NCBI GenBank assembly: GCA_938008005.1
Contig: CALLLZ010000061.1
Coordinates: 1 to 11,561, forward strand
DNA: 11,561 bases
Reading direction: 5' to 3'
Origin: an uncultured Marinicella sp.
GTDB taxonomy: Bacteria; Pseudomonadota; Gammaproteobacteria; Xanthomonadales; Marinicellaceae
How positions within the stretch are numbered: position 1 is the stretch's first letter; every line of letters begins with the position of its first letter. Under the pieces are notes generated by a model, which was not told where the DNA came from, did not search any database, and saw only the letters and a list, made by a program, of their open reading frames with translations. The translations under genes and the position numbers were made by a program. Positions 1-6,022 of the stretch are shown piece after piece.

Positions 1-8
1 GTTCAACT

Positions 9-1688
9 TCAATGGACTTCAATATAACTCCTTAGAATTGAATTTAAATGTACCACGTCGATGGGTTTTGCAATCAAATGGTTGGCTAGTTTTGTGTCAA
101 GGACTTCGGCATATTCGTCAATGTAACCTGAGGTGAGTATAAAAGGTGTTGTTATCCCATGAGATCTGATTATTTTGAGTAACTCCAGACCTTCTAGTTT
201 GGGCATCTTTTGGTCGCAAATGATAACCTTCCAACGTTTTGGGTACATCAGTATTTCCTGTAAACCAATTTCAGGTGAGTCAGTATATTTAGATAGAAAC
301 CCTTCTCTGGATAAGTTTTCATTCAGAAATAAACCAACTTCTTGGTTATCATCAATAATCAGTACTTGAAATTGTTCTTTTAAATCTGCTTGTTCTGCTT
401 TTGGGTTCAACGGCTTGGACTCAGTTAGATTTTCCTTTAAAGGTAAAATAAGTTCTATGTAGGTGCCATAGTTTTGCTTAGAGTAAACTTTAATGCCTCC
501 CATATGATCGGTGACAATAGTAGCGACACCGTACATCCCTAGCCCTGTACCTTTATTCGAATTTCGAGTTGTAAAGAACATATCGAATAATTGTTCCATG
601 ATGTTGTGACTCATTCCAGGGCCATTGTCATGTATGTTTATTTTGACACATTTGCCAGTAAAAACATGTAAGCCAGCAATGATGTGATGCGCATCTTTGG
701 GCATAAATTGTTGTATCTTATAATTGGGCTGATTGAGGTCAATCTGATTCACTATTTCAAAATCAATATTTATTTCTCCCACTTTATTGCCAATCGCATT
801 GATTGAATTATTAATTATATTCAATATGACTTGAGTTAACTGACTGGCATTTCCTAATGTGTATACAGGATATTCTGGAGGTGTATAAATAAGGCTTATT
901 TTTTTGGGTAAATTAGGTTCTATAAAATGTATAGATTCTTGGGCCATTTGGCCAACTTGAATCATTTCAAAAACGGGTTTGTCATGGTTTGAATACGTCA
1001 ATATTTGTTTGACCATGTCCTCTGCTCTTGTTGCGGCTTGTTGTATTTTTTCAACAGAATCAACTAAACCTATTTTATCTTTAGGTATATCCTCAATTAA
1101 AAATGAAGCATATCCTTTTATGGCCGCAATGACGTTGTTAAAATCATGAGCCACAGTGCTGGCCATTTTACCAATAGACTCCATTTTTTGTGCTTGTAAT
1201 AGCTTAACTATGGTCTTTTGTTGTTCTGCAATTATGGCTTTTTCATTGGTGATGTTTCTGTGAGTGCTGGCAATCATTTCCTGGTGGTTTTTATTAACAG
1301 TCACTGCAATAACATAACCAGTGTCTAACTTTATTTCAAATGTACATTTAACTTGATCTTCATTAATCATGTTTTGATAGGCTGGATGTTCAGTAAATGG
1401 AAACAAGAAATCTTTAATATTCATGCCTTCATGAATTGAAGGTGCCCATTGAGCATAAATGTTTTTAAGTTGTTCGTTAAAAAGCAATATGTTGGATTGA
1501 TCATCAGTCAGTAAAAAACCTTCTTGCATACTCCCCAAGGCTGACTGAAGTAGGGTTTGACTTTCGCTTATATTTAGGAGTGTGTCATACAGCTCATCTG
1601 TTTTCTCTTCGAGTAGCTTTTCTGCTTCCTCTCTAGCCAGAGTTTCACGTGTAAGTTTGTTTTTTAATAGTTTTATGAGGTCTGACAT
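9..1688 (-). CDS. Hybrid sensor histidine kinase (PAS, HisKA, HATPase, receiver), H-NOX partner
   Basis: 559 residues. The N-terminal 50 residues are charged and heptad-like (coiled coil), followed by a PAS-like domain at about 45-150, a second helix, and an HDFNN-type kinase core with phosphoacceptor His181. The ATPase domain shows an N box around N290/N294, the G1 box DNGPG at 354-358, the F-box FFTTR and the G2 box GTGLG at 380-384. A receiver follows from about 440, with acidic pair D446/D447, phosphoacceptor D492, T519/S520 and K541, so all its key residues are present. No transmembrane segment is evident, so it is cytosolic and probably takes its signal from the H-NOX protein encoded just upstream, which it overlaps by 16 bases. 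No Shine-Dalgarno sequence is visible before the ATG, which fits translational coupling. No HPt domain is present, so how phosphate leaves for another receiver is open. The kinase assignment is firm; the NO input is inferred from gene linkage as in known HnoX/HnoK pairs. Confidence 0.93.
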   Translation of the reverse strand: MSDLIKLLKNKLTRETLAREEAEKLLEEKTDELYDTLLNISESQTLLQSALGSMQEGFLLTDDQSNILLFNEQLKNIYAQWAPSIHEGMNIKDFLFPFTEHPAYQNMINEDQVKCTFEIKLDTGYVIAVTVNKNHQEMIASTHRNITNEKAIIAEQQKTIVKLLQAQKMESIGKMASTVAHDFNNVIAAIKGYASFLIEDIPKDKIGLVDSVEKIQQAATRAEDMVKQILTYSNHDKPVFEMIQVGQMAQESIHFIEPNLPKKISLIYTPPEYPVYTLGNASQLTQVILNIINNSINAIGNKVGEINIDFEIVNQIDLNQPNYKIQQFMPKDAHHIIAGLHVFTGKCVKINIHDNGPGMSHNIMEQLFDMFFTTRNSNKGTGLGMYGVATIVTDHMGGIKVYSKQNYGTYIELILPLKENLTESKPLNPKAEQADLKEQFQVLIIDDNQEVGLFLNENLSREGFLSKYTDSPEIGLQEILMYPKRWKVIICDQKMPKLEGLELLKIIRSHGITTPFILTSGYIDEYAEVLDTKLANHLIAKPIDVVHLNSILRSYIEVH

Positions 1689-2224
1689 TTAAGTGTGAAT
1701 AAGGCTTTGGTGTTTTTTCCGTTGGATAGATCAATCATTTTAACATCAATTTGATTTTTGTAATGTCGTATACAACCTTTTATCAAGCCCAAAGCTAAAT
1801 ACATAAATGGTCGGGATGACTCATAAGTTAATGTAAGCTCTTTGTTAGGTTCAGTAAAGGTTGCATTCAAGTTTGGTAACTCGACATTGGGGTATATTTT
1901 GGTTACATTTTTATGGATGGTTTGATCGATGTGATAAATGCAATCCAGACTACTGGTGAACTGCTTGATGAGGTTAGGGTAGGTGCTACCTAGGAATCCA
2001 AACAAAAAAACACCAAAATTTTCAACCAGTTCATCCATATCTAGTTTTTTGTTTTCGCATATGTAACCAATATATTGAATCAGTTCAGCATGATCATAAG
2101 TTCCAATGTTGGTGTAAACACCTTGTGAATCAGTCTGGGTTATTTGTAGCATGTTGTCTACAAACTCTAAACCAAGTTGATCTTCTGCATATTCTAAGAA
2201 GCTTCTAAAGATAAGGCCTTTCAT
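1673..2224 (-). CDS. H-NOX haem nitric oxide-binding sensor protein
   Basis: 183 residues, the normal length of a stand-alone bacterial H-NOX. It opens with the family signature MKGLIF, has the proximal haem ligand at His104 (IHKNVTKIYP), the haem-distorting Pro117, and the porphyrin-propionate clamp YxSxR at Y134/S136/R138. Taking YxSxR as anchor, the position of the O2-stabilising distal Tyr of anaerobe H-NOX proteins (Tyr140 in the Thermoanaerobacter protein) is Leu143 here, which predicts NO rather than O2 binding. It is cytosolic and is the first gene of a two-gene operon with the hybrid kinase, the arrangement in which H-NOX is known to modulate kinase autophosphorylation. The start ATG is at the family-typical N-terminus, although no strong ribosome binding site precedes it. 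The family call is secure; ligand selectivity is inferred from the alignment. Confidence 0.93.
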   Translation of the reverse strand: MKGLIFRSFLEYAEDQLGLEFVDNMLQITQTDSQGVYTNIGTYDHAELIQYIGYICENKKLDMDELVENFGVFLFGFLGSTYPNLIKQFTSSLDCIYHIDQTIHKNVTKIYPNVELPNLNATFTEPNKELTLTYESSRPFMYLALGLIKGCIRHYKNQIDVKMIDLSNGKNTKALFTLKCQTS

Positions 2225-2251
2225 TAGATTTTAAAACAATTTTGAGAAAAC

Positions 2252-2265
2252 TAATCATATGATTA
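2252..2265. promoter_or_regulatory. Perfect 14-base palindrome, candidate operator
   Basis: TAATCATATGATTA reads identically on both strands. It lies 28 bases upstream of the H-NOX start codon and inside the predicted leader of that gene if transcription begins just after the TATAAT at 2318-2323. A dimeric repressor or autoregulator could bind here. In AT-rich DNA a palindrome of this size can also arise by chance, so the role is only suggested by its position. Confidence 0.3.
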
Positions 2266-2317
2266 ATCAAGAATATTAACACTAGTTCTTAAGGATAGTT
2301 TTGGACCTGTACTTTTG

Positions 2318-2323
2318 ATTATA
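2318..2323 (-). promoter_or_regulatory. Candidate -10 box for the H-NOX/kinase operon
   Basis: The minus strand reads TATAAT exactly here. It would start a transcript near 2311 with a leader of roughly 85 bases before the H-NOX ATG. The expected -35 position (2341-2346) reads AATCAA on the minus strand, a poor match, so an activator or another start site may be used. Confidence 0.28.
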
Positions 2324-2419
2324 TTCTGTCAATCGATGACTTGATTGTGTCCTTTATACCAATGGTTTACTCAATTGATTTGATTAACATGGAGTTATCC
2401 AATCAATCAGGAGAAAAGC

Positions 2420-3397
2420 ATGAAAAAGATATTATTGATAGATGACGACCAAGACATCTTATTCTTACTGTCAAAAATAATAGAAAGGCATACAGGCTTC
2501 TTTTTAGCAACGGCAGAAAATGGTCAAGTTGCAAAGTCAAAATTAAAAAATAACAACTGGGATTTAGTTATCACAGATGTCAATTTACCTGACTGCACAG
2601 GGTTAGATATTGTTAGTTTCGCAAGAAGATACAATTCCCTGACTAAAGTATTGATGATTACTGGTAGTGCTGACGCCAATGTTGTTATTGAGGCATTGAA
2701 CCTTAAAGTTGACTCCTATTTATTAAAACCATTTGATTCAAATCAATTTTTAGAACGTGTAAACGATTTGGTTAATATGTCTAAACAAATCATTTTACCC
2801 AGAAAAATCTTGGCCATAGGCGCACATCCTGATGATGTGGAAATCGGCTGTGGAGGTACATTGTTAAATCACAAGATGCAAGGTGATCAGGTATCAGTTT
2901 TAACCCTGTCAAATGGTGAACAGGGGGGGAATCCATCGGTCAGAGCCTATGAAGCTGAGCATGCATCACATGTGCTAGGAGCCAGTTTAACTTTATGTGA
3001 CTTAACAGATACCAATATTTCTGCAGGCAATGAAACAATTTCAACAATTGAAAAAGTGATTGCAGAGATTAAGCCTGATTTGATTTACACACATTCCAAT
3101 AATGATGCGCATCAAGATCATCGGAATGTCCACAAAGCAACCATGGTAGCTGGCAGGGCAGTCTCATCCATAGAGTGTTACCAAAGCCCGTCAGCTACCA
3201 TTGAGTTCAAACCTTCGAGGTTTGTTGATATATCAAAACAAATGAAAAGAAAGTTGAGTTTAATTAAATGTTATGAAACTCAAGTTAATAAATGTGAATA
3301 CCTGAAAAGTTCTTTTATCAGAGCCAATGCTGAATATTGGGGCCGATTTGCGAATTATTCCATGGTTGAACCCTTTGAAGTAATCAGGAGCGTATGA
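2420..3397 (+). CDS. Response regulator with PIG-L/LmbE-type N-deacetylase output domain
   Basis: 325 residues in two clear halves. Residues 1-120 are a complete receiver domain: acidic pair D9/D10, phosphoacceptor D53, T81 and K103 followed by Pro. Residues 128 to about 315 are a PIG-L/LmbE deacetylase with AHPDDVE at 135-141 and HQDHR at 231-235. By comparison with MshB, H136, D139 and H234 would bind zinc and D138 would be the catalytic base. Characterised relatives remove acetyl from GlcNAc-type sugars; E. coli YaiS belongs to the same family. No signal peptide is present, so it acts in the cytosol, unlike the periplasmic PgaB deacetylase. AGGAG lies six bases before the ATG. It is the first gene of the operon and overlaps the next by 4 bases. 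Direct control of enzyme activity by phosphorylation is inferred from the fusion. A run of seven G interrupts the reading frame around 2923-2929, without shifting it here. Confidence 0.92.
   Translation: MKKILLIDDDQDILFLLSKIIERHTGFFLATAENGQVAKSKLKNNNWDLVITDVNLPDCTGLDIVSFARRYNSLTKVLMITGSADANVVIEALNLKVDSYLLKPFDSNQFLERVNDLVNMSKQIILPRKILAIGAHPDDVEIGCGGTLLNHKMQGDQVSVLTLSNGEQGGNPSVRAYEAEHASHVLGASLTLCDLTDTNISAGNETISTIEKVIAEIKPDLIYTHSNNDAHQDHRNVHKATMVAGRAVSSIECYQSPSATIEFKPSRFVDISKQMKRKLSLIKCYETQVNKCEYLKSSFIRANAEYWGRFANYSMVEPFEVIRSV
2923..2929 (+). repeat. Seven-G homopolymer inside the deacetylase gene
   Basis: Seven consecutive G encode the end of Gln168 and two Gly codons (GGG GGG), a codon choice out of keeping with the AT-rich surroundings. 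It lies in the deacetylase half, so gain or loss of one G would truncate the enzyme downstream of the receiver domain. Confidence 0.6.
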
Positions 3398-4383
3398 TGA
3401 AAAAGTTAAATGTATTAATCACAGGAGCTGGCGGTGCTGCTGCCATTGCTTTCTACCAGTCAGTTAAGTGTATGGACATCAATGTGTTCATGGCTGATAT
3501 GAGTACCCATTCAACCGGACTTTATCTGGTTAAATCTTCAAATAGGTATTTGTTGAAAGCCGCTAAAGACCCAGGTTTTATAGATGATTTATTTCAATTC
3601 TGTATCAATAGCAATATAGATGTGTTGATTCCAACAGTTGACTCTGAATTAAGCAAAGTAACAAAAAACAGTCATTTATTCGAAAACAATGGAATCAAGG
3701 TTGTGAGTTCTCATCACACCAGTATTTCTCATGTTATCGATAAATACAAACTGATGACCAGTTTAGAAGGTGATTTTGAATTGGCTTGGTTTAAGAGTTA
3801 TGACGAAGATTTAGATGTCAACGAGTTGGTATTTCCCTGCTTAGCAAAACCCAAGTGTGATTCAGGTTCACGCGGTATAAAAGTAATTAATTCAGTTGAA
3901 GAGTTGCGAAGTCTTCCTTTAGATGACTCATATTTAATACAAGAATATTTGCCAGGGAAAGAATATTCGGTAGATGTTTATTTGAATGAAAAAAATCATG
4001 CCATAGCAAGTGTTGTCAGAGAACGGGTGAAAATATATGGTGGTGTTGCGGTGGTTTCAAAAACCATAGAAATGCCGGAGTTAAGTTCAAAGGCAGCTCG
4101 TATCGCTGAACATTTAAAACTACGCTATGCCGTTAATGTTCAATTCAAATTGAACGAACATGGAAAACCATGTTTGCTGGAAATTAATCCAAGGTTTCCT
4201 GGTACCGCTTCACTGACAGTTGCTGCAGGTGTCAACATGCCAGAAATGTGTATTCATGAAGCCATGGGTCATAAGTTAAAACCGTACTATTCATATGAAG
4301 AAATTGCGATGGTCAGATATTGGCAAGAAGTCTTTATGCCTATCAGTGAGTTTGAGAATGAAAAGGACGTGGCTTTAGCATGA
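3394..4383 (+). CDS. ATP-grasp ligase, carbamoyl-phosphate-synthase-like
   Basis: 329 residues. The N-terminal part is a Rossmann-like pre-ATP-grasp fold starting with a glycine-rich loop (LITGAGG, 9-14). The ATP-grasp core follows: a KPKCDSGSRG lysine/glycine loop at 152-161, the hinge QEYLPGKEYSVDV at 183-195, and the magnesium/phosphate motif EINPRFPG at 263-270. Such enzymes activate a carboxylate as an acyl phosphate and join it to an amine, thiol or other nucleophile. The substrate cannot be read from the sequence. Its place between a sugar deacetylase and a glycosyltransferase suggests acylation of an amino sugar, which is inference. The gene overlaps its neighbours by 4 bases on each side. 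AGGAG at 3386-3390 is three bases from this ATG but six from the in-frame ATG at 3397, so the true start may be the second one, giving 328 residues. Confidence 0.88.
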   Translation: MMKKLNVLITGAGGAAAIAFYQSVKCMDINVFMADMSTHSTGLYLVKSSNRYLLKAAKDPGFIDDLFQFCINSNIDVLIPTVDSELSKVTKNSHLFENNGIKVVSSHHTSISHVIDKYKLMTSLEGDFELAWFKSYDEDLDVNELVFPCLAKPKCDSGSRGIKVINSVEELRSLPLDDSYLIQEYLPGKEYSVDVYLNEKNHAIASVVRERVKIYGGVAVVSKTIEMPELSSKAARIAEHLKLRYAVNVQFKLNEHGKPCLLEINPRFPGTASLTVAAGVNMPEMCIHEAMGHKLKPYYSYEEIAMVRYWQEVFMPISEFENEKDVALA

Positions 4384-5870
4384 TGACTTCAGCGCTCAAT
4401 ATCGTCATGGTATGTTTTGTCTTTCTGGGCTGTATACCTTTGATTGTGTCTTTGTATCAGTTTTTATTGATTGGTTTGCACTCATTCAAAAACCACTACC
4501 GTTTAACTGGCTGTCATTTTCCTCGGGTATCCATATTGGTACCCGCATGGAATGAAGTGAATGTGCTGGACTCGACCATTGAAAGCTTGATGGATATGTC
4601 TTACCCAAAAGGTCGCATGAGAATTTATATCATTGATGATGCCAGTACAGATGCCACCCCAGAGTTGATGCAGGAAAAAATGAAAAAATATGCAGGTAAC
4701 GTTTTCCATATTCGTCGACATAAAGGTGGAGAAGGCAAAGCGCATACACTGAACCATGGTATCAATGAGGTTTTAAGTGAGCCTTGGTCGGAAGCTTTTT
4801 TAATCATGGATGCTGATGTGCTGTTTGAAAAAAATGCTTTAAGGAAAATGGCACGTCATTTAAAAGATCCAGAAGTTGGAGCAGTAACTGCTTATATTAA
4901 AGAAGGCAGTCGACCAGGAATTTTAATGACGAGCTTTATTGACTTTGAATATATCACTGCACAAGCTGCTTCAAGAAGGGCGCAAAATATTTTGGCTTTT
5001 ATGGCATGTTTAGCTGGAGGCGCACAACTACATACACGTGAAAATCTTTTAGCCATAGGTGGAAGAATTGATACAAGTTCGTTGGCTGAAGATACATTCA
5101 CAACCTTTAAAACACAGTTAAATGGTAGGAAGGCAATCTTTGACGGCAATGCCATAGTATGGGCTGAGGAACCAGACAATATTGATGGCTTGTGGAAGCA
5201 GCGTCTAAGGTGGGCCAGAGGTAACTTACAAATTACTAAACAATACAGCCATTTATGGCTTAACTCGAAAATGCACGCTCATTTAGGCTCGGTGAGTTTT
5301 TCATTTATTTGGTTTTCAATACTACTCATGCCAATTTTTATGATATTGGCATCGATTGGTTTGGCAAGCTTATTTTTTTTAGATTTCCCATTGTCATGGC
5401 AGTTGTTCAAAATGTTTTGGATATTAAATGTTGTTGTGTATGTTTTTGTCACTTTATTTTCTTTTTTAATAGACCCTGTGAGTGCTAGGCAGTCCTGGGT
5501 TGCAGGTATCGTTTTTCCTGGCTTGATTTCACTTTGTATCATTGTTTTATCTTATATTCCCGGGCTACTCGAATTTCTTATTCTTGAGAACAAAAAGCAT
5601 CAAACTTGGAAAACTTTAGAATTGACATCGATGATGATTATTTTATTTATGTATCTTTGGTTGTCATTGAGTATGTTGGCTGCTTATGGAGCCAAAGTAA
5701 TTGAAAAAATTCGGTTTTTGAAGTGGCTAAGTAAGCCCATGTTGCTCATTTCTGGGTATGGGCCTTTGCTGTGTGCTATCACATTTAACTCATATATTTC
5801 GGAGCTTAGGGGTAAGGAAATGAAGTGGGACAAAACTGAGAAGACAGGGAAGGTTCAAATTAAATCATGA
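4380..5870 (+). CDS. Membrane glycosyltransferase family 2, poly-GlcNAc-synthase/YaiP-like
   Basis: 496 residues with the layout of processive synthases such as PgaC/IcaA. One N-terminal membrane helix (about 5-34) precedes a cytosolic GT-A domain, and four or five hydrophobic helices occupy about 305-472. Catalytic motifs are in order: IIDDAST with D86/D87, MDADV with D144/D146, AED with D238, and the product-binding QRLRW at 274-278. It would use a UDP-sugar and pass the growing chain through its own membrane channel. The presence of Q-x-x-R-W favours a processive enzyme; the sugar is not determinable, though GlcNAc is the natural guess beside a PIG-L deacetylase. The gene overlaps the ATP-grasp gene by 4 bases upstream and the 51-residue gene by 4 bases downstream. 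A second in-frame ATG at 4383 is an alternative start. E. coli YaiP is a shorter relative in a comparable locus. Confidence 0.92.
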   Translation: MMTSALNIVMVCFVFLGCIPLIVSLYQFLLIGLHSFKNHYRLTGCHFPRVSILVPAWNEVNVLDSTIESLMDMSYPKGRMRIYIIDDASTDATPELMQEKMKKYAGNVFHIRRHKGGEGKAHTLNHGINEVLSEPWSEAFLIMDADVLFEKNALRKMARHLKDPEVGAVTAYIKEGSRPGILMTSFIDFEYITAQAASRRAQNILAFMACLAGGAQLHTRENLLAIGGRIDTSSLAEDTFTTFKTQLNGRKAIFDGNAIVWAEEPDNIDGLWKQRLRWARGNLQITKQYSHLWLNSKMHAHLGSVSFSFIWFSILLMPIFMILASIGLASLFFLDFPLSWQLFKMFWILNVVVYVFVTLFSFLIDPVSARQSWVAGIVFPGLISLCIIVLSYIPGLLEFLILENKKHQTWKTLELTSMMIILFMYLWLSLSMLAAYGAKVIEKIRFLKWLSKPMLLISGYGPLLCAITFNSYISELRGKEMKWDKTEKTGKVQIKS

Positions 5871-6022
5871 ATGATCAAGAGACTTATTTAAAGGAATTGA
5901 ATGAGGACATGCAAGTCGAAAAAAAGTTATGGAAAAAAGAAATTTTGGTGTTTTCAGTATTAACAGCATTGGTTGTTGTTAGAGAGGTATATTTAAATGA
6001 ATGGTTTAATTTTGGTGTTTAG
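5867..6022 (+). CDS. Small single-span membrane protein, PgaD-position partner of the glycosyltransferase
   Basis: A 51-residue frame starts in an ATGA overlap with the glycosyltransferase stop and ends with TAG inside the beginning of the porin gene (26-base overlap). The first 25 residues are highly charged (MNDQETYLKELNEDMQVEKK onward, followed by WKK), then about 18 hydrophobic residues (ILVFSVLTALVVV and flanks), then a short aromatic tail. It therefore looks like an inner-membrane protein with the Lys-rich segment in the cytosol. Without it the spacing between glycosyltransferase and porin genes would be an unexplained 126-base gap in an otherwise overlapping operon. A purine-rich GGGAAGG lies 13 bases upstream, which is far, so coupling is likely. 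By position it matches PgaD, the small partner of PgaC, but it is shorter and I cannot claim homology. No known family is recognised. Confidence 0.6.
   Translation: MNDQETYLKELNEDMQVEKKLWKKEILVFSVLTALVVVREVYLNEWFNFGV
5981..5987 (+). promoter_or_regulatory. Ribosome binding site deciding the start of the porin gene
   Basis: AGAGAGG stands nine bases before the ATG at 5997 and lies inside the coding sequence of the 51-residue protein. It supports the 5997 start rather than a later one and shows that the porin can be translated independently of the overlapping small gene. Confidence 0.55.

Larger units (their letters stand above)
2225..2419. promoter_or_regulatory. Divergent control region between the sensor operon and the glycan operon
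   Basis: These 195 bases separate two divergently read operons and must hold the promoters of both. Visible elements are an exact TATAAT on the minus strand at 2318-2323 without a convincing -35 box, a perfect palindrome at 2252-2265, and a clear AGGAG at 2409-2413 six bases before the ATG at 2420. I find no convincing sigma-70 pair for the plus-strand operon; TTGGAC at 2301-2306 with TATTCT at 2322-2327 has only a 15-base spacer. The DNA is markedly AT-rich. Confidence 0.6.

Noticed and set aside
2420..3397. Assignment as a PgaB-type polysaccharide deacetylase or a BshB thiol-biosynthesis enzyme
   Set aside because: The metal motifs are PIG-L/LmbE type, not the NodB fold of PgaB, there is no signal peptide, and no bacillithiol genes are nearby.
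4503..5542. Several minus-strand open frames of 60-95 codons inside the glycosyltransferase gene
   Set aside because: They lie opposite conserved catalytic and membrane segments, have no recognisable domain, and carry no supporting ribosome sites or operon context.
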